Assembly: GCA_947561715.1 (NCBI GenBank)
Contig: OX387201.1
Span: 13,096,001 to 13,160,000, forward strand
DNA: 64,000 nt
Direction: 5' to 3'
Source: Ascidia mentula
Lineage: Eukaryota > Chordata > Ascidiacea > Phlebobranchia > Ascidiidae
This document shows positions 24,001-36,400 of this stretch, one piece after another. Within the stretch, counting starts at the first letter, position 1; each line of letters starts with the position of its first letter. The notes under the pieces were generated by a model, which was not told the DNA's origin, did not search any database, and was given only the letters and a program-made list of their open reading frames with translations. Position numbers and translations under genes: made by a program.

Positions 24001-27000
24001 ACCCCACTAAGTCTTAACATTGTTATTATATTGTAAAGCAGTATTTTTTTGCTGGAAAGAATTTCATTGTTTTAGGAGAAGGATATTTAACATAGTTAAT
24101 TTTCACATAACTTATATTTTTTCACGTATATTTTTTGCGCCAACATCGAATGCGGTAAAAGAAAATATTTTAAAAACTTATAATAATATGTCCCCTTTTG
24201 ACAAACATGCTTTCTTCCGCACAGTTTAATTGGTAAAGTTTTGATGTAGGTTTGAATCACATCTCAGTTGAAGGGGGAAGGGGAGGACATGGGGCCAATG
24301 TTGCTTGTGGAGGGGACGGAGGAAAAGGGAGAATTCGAATTGATTATGTCGAGTTACTTGGCCAGTGGCCGAGCTACGCTGTTACCAACCCGTACGATAA
24401 GACATATACGGTAAATTACCGTGTGATATAGAGTAATATGGTTTGTATATTATCTGCAAATTTAAAAACTAATATTTCATTAGCGCTAAACATACTCACG
24501 GTTGCACACAGGATAAAAGTTATATTGGACAACAACAAATCGACATATCTAACACAAATTATGGTAATGAGGTATTTCTGGGATGTTTTGAAGACAAAGA
24601 TGATCGTCACATGAAGTTTCAGGTCGGTTGAGGGTTGTTATCACATCACTGTTTGGAACAGTAATCAAAGTTTTCTTATCAACGTCAATTTTTGTGCTCA
24701 CAGAATTGGACGCTCTGGATAGCTTATCAATACTAACGAGAGAAAAAACAACAATTTAACATTTCATTACTCTAAATTCTGTTTAATTCATAGGTTCCTT
24801 TATCGGACGACGACAAAGCGAAACTGACTCCAGAATACTGCATTTTAAAATGTAGGGAAAATGGTTACCGGTATTCGGGAACTGAATATTCCAATGAATG
24901 TTTCTGCGACGACCAGATCGGAAAACATGTCTTAAAACCGGAAGAGTAAATTACTCTGCAATATTTTTTTAGTTTGCGTTTGTTTGGAACAAAAGTTCAA
25001 ATAAGATAGACGAACGCTCTACAATTAAAGTAAGTTACACGCCAAATGTTTAACTTGCGTTGATTTTGCAGAGACTGTGGCATGACATGCTCCGGTGACG
25101 CGGATCAAATATGCGGGGGCAGTTTACGCCTTACCATATATGGCCCTCCGCCGCTAGCGGGCGCTGCAACCGAGCACAACGGAGTTGTACAGGAATGCAA
25201 ACCATGGTGTGTCAACAGCAATGCAGACGATCCGGTTTGAACGAGTCTAGCAGTAATTGTTTACTTGTTATTTATGTTCCATTTTAACCCCCAGATGACG
25301 TGGGGTGAGTGTACAAATGATGGTTACATCGAAGAATACTCAGCCACGTGTGATTGCGCCATTGGCTACACTGGGGATAATTGTGGCCAGCCCTGTCCGC
25401 ATAACACGTGGGGTAAAGGTAAAACATATTGTTGAATGTTTGTAAAACTATATCGTAAACACCGATGTTTTTGTCAGATTGTGCTTCGACTTGTTCGTGT
25501 ATTGCCGTAAACACTGATCTTTGTGATCCTCAAACTGGATCTTGCGTTTGCTCAAGCGGTTTTTATGGAGACAGGTGCCAATACGAATGTGCGGATGGAA
25601 CTTGGGGTCAAGACTGCACACAGACATGTTCATGCGGATCACACGGTGTAAGCAAACTTGACTTGAGATGTTATGAAAATTTCTAACATCTAATATCTAA
25701 CAATAAGCGCACACAGACGATTTAATAGCACAACCTGTCATTATTTAATGTAAATAATTACTTTCAGTTAACGGACCCAAACCAACCAACGTGTGATGGT
25801 TCTACCGGTGCCTGTAATTGTCAGACTGGTTACACCGGTTATTCCTGTGACCAATCGTGCGCTGCTGGTTACTGGGGGCCTAACTGTGCAACAGCCTGTA
25901 ATTGCCAGCATGGAGCTTGCGACCCAACAAACGGTGCCTGCTCCTGCTACTCTGGTAAAAATGAGTGAATTTAATTTAAATCGTGGTTTATAGAATGTGG
26001 TAATTTGATGGTTCGCGACCTTTAAACCTTTTGTTGTATTTGTAACGTTTAGGATACACGGGAACAGCATGCGACCAATCGTGCCCTGATTATGCGTGGG
26101 GAAGTTACTGCACATTGACGTGTGACTGTAACGGACATTTGTGTCAAGCCGAAACGGGAGAATGCATTTGTCCACCGACTGCCACAGGATCCCGCTGCGA
26201 AAATGTGTGTTTAAAGAATATTCGGGTTGAAGACATTTAAATGTAATGTGGTTTAATCATCGCAGGGCTGCCCTCCCAATATGTGGGGTAATGAATGCAC
26301 CAATCAGTGTAATTGTGGAATTCATTCGCTCGGATGTGTTCAGTCTACTGGAACATGTCATTGTGACGTAGGTTACACTGGAACGCTTTGTGACCTGGGA
26401 TGTCCTGTGGGGACGTAAGCTTATCTTTGTTTGGGTTTGTTGATGTATTTTGGACTGCATGCGTCACATAAATTTAGGTTCGGGTCTGACTGTGCTTACA
26501 CATGCCAGTGCTCTGTTGAAAATATTGAAAAATGTGAACCATCGACTGGTGCGTGTATTTGTAAACCCGGTTACCAAGGAGTTCAATGCCATACCACCTG
26601 TTCCCCTGGAACTTACGGTTTGTCAAGTTATTGACTCTTTCTGATGCAGGACACCAAACTATTGTTGCTTGATTGTTAGGTTCGCAGTGTGCGTCCATAT
26701 GCTCATGTCAAGGCGGGACACCATGTGACCCTATAACCGGGTCATGTGACCAGTGTCCATCGGGTTTCGTTGGTCAGTCTTGCGAGAATACGTGTCCCCA
26801 GGGTTACTATGGCGACCGTTGCCAATCTTTATGCAATTGTGCTTCAGCTTCAATTACGTCATGCGATGGCGTCACGGGTTACTGCTATTGTAAGGTTCGT
26901 ACTTTACTATATGAAAGATTGCCTGTCATAAGTATAGAGAACTGTTACATAATATATTACATCATATACTAGAACACGATTAAGACAACCTTAAAAGATT

Positions 27001-30000
27001 TAGTTTCTTCAGTGTAACACTATTATCAACGGAAAGAATCCATTATTAGTGTCAATGTTTTATGTACAGCCGGGATACACTGGTGATCAGTGTCAGTCTG
27101 TCTGTGACAATTTGCACTGGGGTCAAGATTGTGCTTTTACTTGTCAATGTGTCCAAGCTAACACACAATCCTGCGACCCAACTACCGGAACTTGCACTTG
27201 TCAAGATGGTTACGACGGCCAAACGTGCGACGCGGTGGTGAGAATAACTTTACAATGTAATGAGCAATTTTTTCAAATGAGTTATACTAATTAGTACAAA
27301 ACGGTTTTTCAGTGCAGTGGAAATCAGTGTTTGGGGGTAGGATGTAACTGTCAGAACAACGGTTTGTGTTTGTCTGATGGGTCTTGTGACTGCTTGGAAG
27401 GTTATCAAGGAACAAAGTGCGAAACTCAATGTCCGCAAGGAAGGTACGGGAAGAACTGCACATATAACTGCTTCTGTATGAATGGAGCGACATGTTCAGT
27501 GGTAAGATATTATTGATTTTTTTTCACTCGTCGATAATAATGGTTTGGAGAAACTAGGCCTATATTTATGCAGTGACACTGGTTCCTTCATTTTTTATAT
27601 TTGAATTAGAAACGAACGATGCCTATGCAGGCAAAATCCATTTGTTAATAATTTCAATAAACTTGCTGATTACAATCTGAAACGTTTTGTTTCAAACAAA
27701 TAAATACCTGCAGTGAGCGCTAAAATATCTAATTATCAAATTGAGTTTGTTTGTTGTTTTCTATTGAGCGTTTATATTTTCTAATATACAAACAAAGGCC
27801 ATGATCGAAGGATTTTTAAAAACACTTCACCTTCCTGACGTTACAAGACAAACATTAAGCATAAGATTATATTCCCTGTTCGCAGACAGATGGAACATGC
27901 ACTTGCGCAGCGGGTTACCAAGGCAGCGATTGTTCGGTGACATGTTCCTCAGGTTTTTTTGGTCAAAACTGTGCTTATTTGTGCCAGTGCTTGGAGGGAA
28001 GTTGTAATGCAGTGGATGGGTCATGTAACTGTAATCCAGGATATACTGGACCCACCTGCAGTACCAAGTGTCCACCAGGTAGACGGTTTTGAAATGTGTC
28101 GAAATATCATGGAATGAATTTTGCAAGAATAATTCATATTGAACAAAGTTACGTTGACAATAAACTTAACATATAAATGGACAAAGAAAGTAGAATGCAC
28201 ATGCCTAAAAATTTGTCCAGAATTTGTATTTCTCGATATTATTTGCATTGTAGGTATGTACGGTGCGAGTTGTTTGTACACTTGTCCGTGTGACATCACT
28301 AAAGGCACTTGCGACCACGTGACCGGAGTCTGCCAATGCAACGCTGGTTACACAGGAACACAATGTACCTCACAATGTTTGGTAAGTTCATTTCATCACG
28401 ACATGTGCCAATGCACTCGCATATTGTTTACATCTTACCGGCTGTGACAGTAGTACTTAAAAAGCTAAACATATCAACGGGCTCTATCCATTAATGATTA
28501 GCCTACAGTAAAAATTTACAAAATTGTTCAGTAACGGAGCAAAAGAGCAGACATCACCGATTTACGACATAGCGTAAAAAGTAAATATTTAATTCATCAA
28601 ATGGAAGCACAGTCTTTCGAGACTGCCCCAACCGTCCTCAAATAGGAACATAAAACCACTTCTGCTTGTCAGGTCGGAAAGTTTGGAGCAAACTGTGCCT
28701 ACCCGTGTCCAAATTGTGGAACAAATGCTGCCTCTGGGTGTGATCCGGTGAATGGAGATTGTATTTGTAATCCGGGATATCAATCTACTTACTGCGATCA
28801 ACGTTGTGCTCCCGGATATTACGGACAAAATTGTGCCTTCAGATGCACGTAAGTGAAGAGTCCACTTACCTTCATACTAACAATTTTATCAGTAAAAAGT
28901 ACAAAATTATGTCGACAAAACTATCCTGTTGTATATTGTAGGTACGATTGCAAGAATTCAGGGCTGTGTGATTCCGAGACAGGAGTTTGTCATTGCGCTG
29001 CAGGATTTACTGGAAACGATTGCTCCAACACTGTACGTAAAACAAACTTTCAGTAACCTCGAAAATTTGTTTTCGGGGTTTGTTAAATAGGGATTTGTTT
29101 ATACATTTATTTTTAGAACAGCTGGTTGTAAAAAGTTATATGTTGTATTTTTTTGGTTAGAAAAGAAATTTTCGCACCAATAAATGAGGATGTGTTTTTT
29201 AGTGTTTAGAAGGATATTACGGTCCAAACTGTGCGGGTACATGTCAGTGTATATCTGAACAAAGTGATCACTGCGATAAATCTTCGGGAGAATGTCACTG
29301 CATGCCTGGTTACATCGGAGGTTTGTTGCATATTTAAACAACAATTGACAGCTGAGTTGGACCTGAAACATTACCATGTAATTTGTAGATATTTGCGAAA
29401 CAACGTGTCCAGCCGGGTATTACGGATCCGATTGTAGGAGTTCTTGTCTCTGTGATATGACGTCATCTACGTGCAATCCAATCAACGGTTTATGTTCTTG
29501 TATGCCTGGATATTATGGATCAGATTGCTCTTCCTGTATGTTCAAATGCTATGTAGCGCTTGAAAGGGAAAATAATGTTGAATAACCTTGCATAACTTAC
29601 AGACATCAACCAATGTTGAAAGCAGTATATTTCATGCTTGTTAGTTTTTTAATATTTCACATATTCCGTCCAAATACACTTAAAAAGTTTAAATATCAAA
29701 TTAGGTCAAATAATGTAAGAGCCCATAGCCGATGTAAAACTTACGTTTCGATCGTATCTAAAATCATGATTGTAGTAGATACGATCAAGTTGGTCCACGA
29801 ATGCCAACATTTGAACCACATTATACAGAATTATATTTCTAGTCTGCCCAGAGGGTACGTGGGGAGCCGATTGTTCGTCAACTTGTTATTGCTCCGAGTT
29901 TACATCGAGTTGTGACCCAAGTACAGGAAAATGTAACTGTTTGCCGGGATACACCGGAAACCTATGCGATACCGGTAGGAAAATTTGCGGTTACTTAACA

Positions 30001-31712
30001 AGCCCAATACGAATTTAAAGTTACGAGAAATAATATAACACTGTGAGAAAACTTATCATAACTCCAATGTTTTTGTATCATATTATTCCGTTTAGAATGT
30101 GAAAATTCGTGGGGTCAGGATTGTGCATATCAGTGCAGTTGTCAGAACGAGGGTCAATGTGATCATAGGAATGGCGTGTGTCAGTGTTCCCCAGGATATA
30201 CGGGACATTCGTAAGTTTTAATGTTTTTTATTGTCTTTTTTTTAAACTGCTCAAATGGTTCTTTAAAGTTTTCTACATCAAGGTGTGAGTCACTTTGTGA
30301 CTCGAAGCATTTTGGCTACAACTGCGCTCAACTTTGTTCTTGTCCTGACACCTGTGACCCTGTTTCAGGAGCTTGTATGTGCTCTCCTGGATACACGGGA
30401 TCAAACTGTGAAACTGGTAGGTTGCTACAGAATATATTTTCATCTGAAAGATTCGAACATGCAAAGCATATGATATCTGTCTTTCTCGAACAATAATTTC
30501 TTCACCTTTTTTCGCCTTATAGCTTGTGGGAGTGGATTCTGGGGTGCCGGTTGCATAAACCAGTGTTCCGAGTTTTGTCCTATTGCTTCTCAGTGTGACA
30601 TTGTTACTGGCGTGTGCCTTTGTCCTATCGGTTTTGGAGGCCAGTACTGCAATAAAAGTATGAATATTTTTACCTCCAATTCATACGTACTTGGTAAAAG
30701 ATCTAATTTATTTTAAGCCTGCGGTGCGGGAAGGTGGGGTCCAGATTGTATCGAATATTGCCCGTCAACGTGTTCGTCTGCATGTGACACGCAGGATGGA
30801 AACTGTTACTGTGGTTCAATGAGTGCCTCGTGCAAAAATGGCGGCAAGTGCAAAGGGGTCAGTTTTATTTGCTGGTTTGCTTTGATTGACAAATAAAAAG
30901 GGGTTTTGCTTTAAATGAATACTAATGAAAAATGTTTGCAGGGCAAATGCCACTGTCGCGACGGATATGGTGGTGACGATTGCACTGGACCCCAAACCTC
31001 ATCAACGGGAAACAATGGAGGAGTGATTGCCGCAGGTATGAGACAAAGCGCTATTGATTACGTTTGTTAACGTTAAAAGGATGGAAGTTTAATTAGAATT
31101 CAATAAAAACATACCTTTGCAATTAAAAGTTACGAAAACTTTAGTCAAATTCGTGTATTTTAATAAAAACAACTCTTTACAAGAATCTGCTAGAAAATCG
31201 GGTTGATTGGTTTTGACCCAACATTGTTCAAATCCTGAAACGTTGTTTTTTATACAGTTGACGTGTTTTTTTCCTAAAAATAATTGATTTTGACTTGTTA
31301 TTCCCGTCCTGTTTTACACAAACCCTTTTTCAGCGGTGATATGTTCGTTGTTGGTGGTGGTAATAATCGTGCTAGCCGTTTACTTGATCTACTATAAACG
31401 AAAGTTTGATGTTTCACAAATGACTTTGAAATCTTTCGATCCGAGAAAGCTGTTTACCAATGACGTGAGTATTTTGCAGATTTAAACCCGTGTATTCCAC
31501 ATTACGTTCCATATTTATCGAACAAGCATCGATATTTATGGAAAAAATAGGTGTTAAAATAAATCGACGCATTTAAATGTTAATACCCTCGTAATTATTA
31601 TTGTATATTTGAAGTTTTATTTCAAACACAGATCGACGCCAAAACGTTTTACGACAAAGAGGAAGGCGTTTCGGTTGAAAATCCAAATTACGGATTTGAT
31701 ACAGAGGCATAA
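17105..31712 (+). CDS. Large single-pass receptor: GON, WSC, EGF, FN2, LamG-like, Gly-rich, WSC, EGF array, NPNY tail
   Basis: More than forty short exons on one strand join in phase into one reading frame. Start ATG 17105 gives a signal peptide ([15 protein letters not shown]). Domain order: GON-like (17105-18061), WSC (18413-19114), EGF (19234-19461), Cys-rich segment (19590-20373), EGF (20540-20663), fibronectin type II (20752-20905), LamG-like (20978-22590), glycine-rich beta region (22759-24410), second WSC (24512-25234), EGF array (25295-31035), membrane span and cytoplasmic tail (31335-31712). Every tested junction in the first two dozen exons keeps phase. The architecture suggests a scavenger, adhesion or engulfment receptor related in its second half to MEGF10/SREC/CED-1 proteins. 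GON, WSC and LamG modules would bind glycans or matrix (inference). Splitting into two genes near 25250 is possible but unsupported: phase is continuous and no second signal peptide was seen. Confidence 0.85.
18413..19114 (+). other. WSC domain 1 of the large receptor
   Basis: Exons 18413-18543 and 18979-19114. Signature residues: [27 protein letters not shown], then [30 protein letters not shown]. The eight-Cys WSC pattern, a putative carbohydrate-binding module, is complete. Confidence 0.88.
20752..20905 (+). other. Fibronectin type II-like module of the large receptor
   Basis: The exon encodes [17 protein letters not shown], matching the FN2 core (C-x-F-P-F-x-Y-x-x-x-x-Y-x-x-C). It is preceded by a short EGF-like Cys run ([10 protein letters not shown]). 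It is only a partial FN2 by length, so it may be a degenerate module. Confidence 0.6.
20978..22590 (+). other. LamG-like (concanavalin A-fold) domain of the large receptor
   Basis: Exons 20978-21112, 21261-21473, 21744-21917 and 22360-22590. Typical motifs: [70 protein letters not shown] and [10 protein letters not shown]. The fourth exon start was chosen at 22360 because only that acceptor keeps phase. Pentraxin/LamG_3-type fold, likely glycan or protein binding. Confidence 0.85.
22759..24410 (+). other. Glycine-rich repetitive beta region of the large receptor
   Basis: Exons 22759-22988, 23104-23259, 23397-23504, 23604-23743 and 24250-24410. Four cycles of a beta-strand motif followed by Gly-rich loops: [18 protein letters not shown] then a run of eight Gly; [13 protein letters not shown] then [61 protein letters not shown]. 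The pattern resembles parallel beta-helix or autotransporter-like folds more than a known animal module. I do not recognise a named domain. Confidence 0.6.
24512..25234 (+). other. WSC domain 2 of the large receptor
   Basis: Exons 24512-24622, 24794-24945 and 25072-25234. Signature: [58 protein letters not shown]. Exon structure (three exons) differs from WSC domain 1 (two exons). Confidence 0.88.
25295..31035 (+). other. EGF-like array (MEGF/SREC type) of the large receptor
   Basis: About twenty exons, among them 25295-25419, the segment from 25477, and exons near 25768, 26053, 26267, 26478, 26680, 27069, 27313, 27885, 28254, 28673, 28942, 29203, 29388, 29853, 30097, 30282, 30523, 30718 and 30942. 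Units follow the pattern WG-x-C-x-x-x-C-x-C then C-x-P-x-x-G-x-C-x-C-x-x-G-Y-x-G-x-x-C, as in MEGF10, SREC and CED-1. Exon edges usually fall within a unit, which explains why frames look fragmented. The exact number of modules needs transcript support. Confidence 0.85.
31335..31712 (+). other. Transmembrane span and cytoplasmic tail with NPNY
   Basis: The span reads [20 protein letters not shown], followed by KRKF as stop-transfer. The tail is about 45 residues over exons 31335-31465 and 31633-31712 and ends [16 protein letters not shown] matches the NPXY signal used for endocytosis and PTB-domain binding, also found in CED-1, MEGF10 and PEAR1. Confidence 0.85.
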
Positions 31713-33405
31713 CTTTTCGGCAGTGTACCTTCTTGTTTGTCAAACATTTCAATATGTGCAATAGTAATTGATTTGTTTGATCGCTTTTAGGCATTGTATT
31801 TTTTGCTCAGTATTATGTAATTGCATTTAACGCATTTTTTTAAAAAAATATTAAATTTTTGTAGGATTGATGGATGGAAATAAGTTAAATTGTGGCTCAT
31901 TAATTATGACATGTTGACATACCCTGTAAAAACAACAAAGATAATTTTTTAGCGGATATAAAAAACTTTGTATCGTTTGCAAACCATGACAGAATGCAGT
32001 TTTAATGACATAATTATTCTGGTTGTTGTGGAGAGGGATTTAGCGCAGGTTTTTCGGTCAAAGAACGTGTTTATTAAGTCGGGTACGGGCTAAGACCCGA
32101 GTTACCACTCTTTCACATCTGTGTCGTTTCACTTTCTTCACTTGAATGTGCACCAGTGCCACCTAAAACCTTTGCAGACAGCTAAGCGTCATCATAGCTT
32201 CTTGAAACAAGTAAATTAACACTGCGTCACATTTGCGTCGTAGCTTTCTATTTAAGAAAGAACTTAAATCTGCTTACTACTATCGCTTTAGGTTTTGCGT
32301 TCGACAAAGCAAAAAACACACTTCAAGACAAACTACATAGTTTCCTTTTGCAACGGCTATATTTTGCGTTGAGCGAAACACGACACAAACACACAATGGG
32401 AACTTTTTAACAAAAGCGTAGAGTTCAACATAGATATGGTCGACAGCCTGTCTGAATATTTATTTATAGTACTATACGGTGGCCGTTGTATGTACAATTG
32501 CACCATAAAATATACAATAAAAACACTTTGGGTTCGAACATGCTGTAGCCCGAAACACCTACTACGGTGCAAACGCATTTAGGAATACTTAAACCATATC
32601 TTGATACAAGAATCATTTTTAGCATGACTTAATCCGTTACACAAAACTAAGTTACGACAGAAATAAACAAACTTTTCCTTTACAAGAGGAATGGTATGAT
32701 TAGAAACAAAAAACCGGGGAGCACATTTAAAAGCATTGTGCAATTCACTTTTTGTATGTATATGAAAGGTTTGTATGTAAAAGCTTCACCAATATTTCCT
32801 TAATGTAATACTGTAAGATGTTGATCGGTGCAATGAAACTATCAATATACAGCTCATTTCGAATGTAGAGAGATTTACATTCGCAACAATATGGCACATT
32901 ATGGACGGTTCAGACATGTGAATATAAAACAGGTAAAATTTTGCCATTTAAATAATTTTGTACGCCGTTATACAACGAGACTTAGGTCTGCAGTAATTTG
33001 AACAATTTACAAAAAATACATTGGAGTGAACTTGAAGCATTTCCGCTCATGGGATAAGCCGAAGTATAAGTGTGCCCGTTTCAATGCTTTACAAGCAGAA
33101 TTTACGTATATTTGATATGGCAAGTCAGGCATCGCAATGTGTATGGGAAAAAAAGGAGTTAGTTGCTAATCCAAAGGCACAATTATTGTGAAAATTAACA
33201 GGAAATAAACATCGTCCGAATCTTCCATCAACTGCACAAGAAAATAAACAACTTTTAAAATAACATGAGATTTTGGTCCATTAAGTCATAATATTTTCAC
33301 CAGCTTTCTAGCGGAAAATATATCAATATAGGAACAACGAAGTACTTACAAAATATGAGTATCTTGGAATTAATATTCAAGTGAACGTATAAATAAAATA
33401 ATTAC
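31713..33405. other. Intergenic between convergent genes, no gene recognised
   Basis: Lies between the receptor stop codon and the MTF1 stop on the opposite strand. AATAAA at 31843-31848 is absent, but ATTAAA occurs near 31850. Reverse-strand AATAAA equivalents (tttatt on the + strand) near 32461 could end MTF1 transcripts. Low-complexity AT sequence otherwise. Confidence 0.4.
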
Positions 33406-36400
33406 TCACTGCATCTCGTTGCTGCACCCCAGAGTTACACACTGCAGTGAACTTTTATTATCGCAACATCTCTTTTCCTCATCAGTCACACTACTGCCGT
33501 TGCTAACTGGGCCATCGATCGACGTAAAAAGAGTTGAAAATGATTCGCTTCCTTGCATCATGTCGCTCATGCTTTGCTGTAAACCACCATCAAGTTGCTC
33601 CATTTTATAGTTGCTTTGATTAGTTAACATTCCATAATCGTATCCAGTGCTGTTGGGCACTTGGTGGCCAAGGCTCAGTGATTGCATGTCGAAAGCGTCG
33701 TTGCTAATAGCCTGCATTCCGTAGTTGTAGTTCGACGGCGAAAGTCTATGCTGCTGTTGTTGTGGTTGCTGCATTGCCTGTTGGTGTTGTGGAAGAGGAA
33801 CAGGCGAAATTCTCTGTATCTGGTTAGGATTGTAAGGACTGTGCTGTTGGGATGGAGATGGTTGTTGTGTTTGTTGGGGCAGAGAGTTGCTATCAAACAC
33901 CACAAGTCTGGCCGCCCCGTCCTCCTCCGAGTGACAACCCTGGTTTGAGTTTTTGCAAGGACATTGACAAACCTCTCTCGTCTCTTTCTTAATAATGACG
34001 ATGGGAACGCCACTAAACTGATTTTCTGCAACCGTGTAAATGAAAATATTTTCAAGGTGTTTGATAAACAACTGAGGTAAGTTTTGTTAAAGGAACATCT
34101 ACAGTTTATTAAAATGAACCTTGTGCACAGAATTGCCAGCTTATGTTTTTGAAACACTTGATGTACCTGATATTGCTTGCATTGCAACTTTAGTTAAGGA
34201 TGAAATTTCAGATTCTTTCAGTTCACAAGATGCAGGCGAAGAAATGTTGGTAGATTCTGCACGAAACGAATTTGATGTTATAGTCATTTGTAGTAAATTT
34301 AATCAAAATGCGTGTTCCTGAACCCCAAACTAAAGAAGCAAAATATATTTATTTGCTCTGTACCTGAACTTGACGAATTGACTTTATGTAGGGTGAGGAT
34401 TTGGGGTGAAAGTTGTTGCATGGTGGGCGGACTTGATACACCGACACTTCCGTCACTACATGGAGAAAGAGCATCCTGTAGACAAAATATCAAACGTAAA
34501 CAAACAAGGCTTAGGGAGCAAATATCCAGTTGTTTACATACTGGATAACTGTTTGCAGGCGTAATAACAATGGTGTGTTGTGAAACGGGCTAGGGTGGGT
34601 CAATTACAGTACGTTGTAAAAGTTTCGGCATGTGCTATATCCGAAAACATGACAACAATATAACCACTATTGTGATAAAATAGAAACTGCTATGCTATTA
34701 ATGCCACTAATTACGAGCAAGCGTTTGAAAGCTGTGGTTGAAGAACTGGTGACATGTTTGTCGGGCATTAAACCCTGAATTAAGACAATTTGTTCGCATA
34801 AACAAACCCATGCGTGCCTATGTAATTAACCAGCTTTAAAGTGCGATTCAAAGCGTGCAACCTGAAACCCCCTGTTTACAATATAAGAAATATAAAATAC
34901 TGTGAACTGTAAGAAGTAAGAAATTGAAAATACCTGGACAGGTGAGACGCGAGATTGTGAGTAGGGATCAGGTTGGTTGAGTCGCAACGAATTAGCTGCT
35001 CCAAGAAGCATTTCTGCGGCTTTGTCCTGAAAACAAACAATATCGCTTCACTATCATGTCGCGTCATGTTTCAATTGTTAGCATACACTTTACGTTCTTG
35101 GAAGTATCGGGTTGTAATTTGGAAGTAAGTGGTTCTTATCGAGGGTGTACTAAGGGTTTGGCGCGGTTTCGGTTTAATAACAAGTACTAATGATCTGACA
35201 CACAAATCATTAATTTGAATTGGGACACAAAAATATTAGTAATAAGAGTTGAGCGATGTGAAAGAAATATTTGTTAAACATTGTGCGGAGAAAAGCAATC
35301 TTATCGGGTTTACAATTTAAAATCTTGTGACCAAGCAACTGATTAGGGCAAAAAGGATTCAGTCACTTAATAATATGATAAATAATAACTGAAAAGCCAA
35401 GTGATAACTGATTTTATGTTTTAATACATTGCAGACAATCTTATAGCGAATTCCTCTACACGTTATTGCCAACTCAAGCAAGAATGATGGAAAAACGTAC
35501 GGCGATTGTAAACAAGTTTGTGATGCACAGAAATAATGTTTTACTATTTTGAGCGTGTTTAGAACCACAGATCAACATTAAACACCGCAGTAAATCAACG
35601 TGTACGTAAGCATAAACAAAAATACTTGACTTGCAGCACAGCAAAATACTGCTTCAATGCCTTGCAAAACTGATCGACTTACCAAGTCATAGCACGAAGT
35701 CTGCCCTGTCTCCATTGGAGTGCCTTCCTTGTGATCTTTAATTGTGTGTTGCTTTAAACTGTGTTGGGTTGCGTAAGCTTTCGTGCAACCGTCCTTCTGG
35801 CAACCGTATGGTCGTTCGCCTGCATTCGTTTGCATGTTACAACTCTGTTTCGTGATTGATTAAAGACTTTGGTTGTTGGGACTTTTTAATGGACAACAAA
35901 TATATCTGTCGCTGCGGTTTGTAAAATGTACAACGTAACTGACAAGGCATCAAAAATCATAGCATTAAATAGGACTATTTGTAATACCGTAAGTTTTTTA
36001 GAACTGGCGTTTTTGGTTGTTGCATTAACCGCTTGGAAATGTAACACCAAAAACGCCAGTAAGTAAACCAAAATGTATTTGAGAATATTATGTTGTAAAT
36101 TGTAATACATTTAAAAACAAGAATAGACACACATGTTGGCTATTTTTTGTGAATTATTTTTAAACTTAAGCCTGTCAAAAACTCTATATTTGTAAAATAA
36201 GCCTTAATAGCTTGCTGATAATGATTCTCCTTACAGATGATTCATGTATGGAAGAATATCAAACCCAAAACACAAATCTAGGATCAAAGTTTTCGTATTT
36301 TTGGGATCACCAGGTGTGTGTAGTTCACAATGTCAGACAACAACACTAACCTGTGTGGCTTCGGATGTGCGATTTCAGGTGATGGCTCACGGTGAAAGCT

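Noticed and set aside
23940..24010. hAT-like fragment (cagttgttcttgacct, later cgcggacccc) in a receptor intron
   Set aside because: Matches parts of the 46889 MITE but is truncated and lacks a second end, so not listed as an element.
33682..33948. + strand frame antisense to the MTF1 C-terminus
   Set aside because: Low-complexity mirror of the Gln-rich codons in MTF1.
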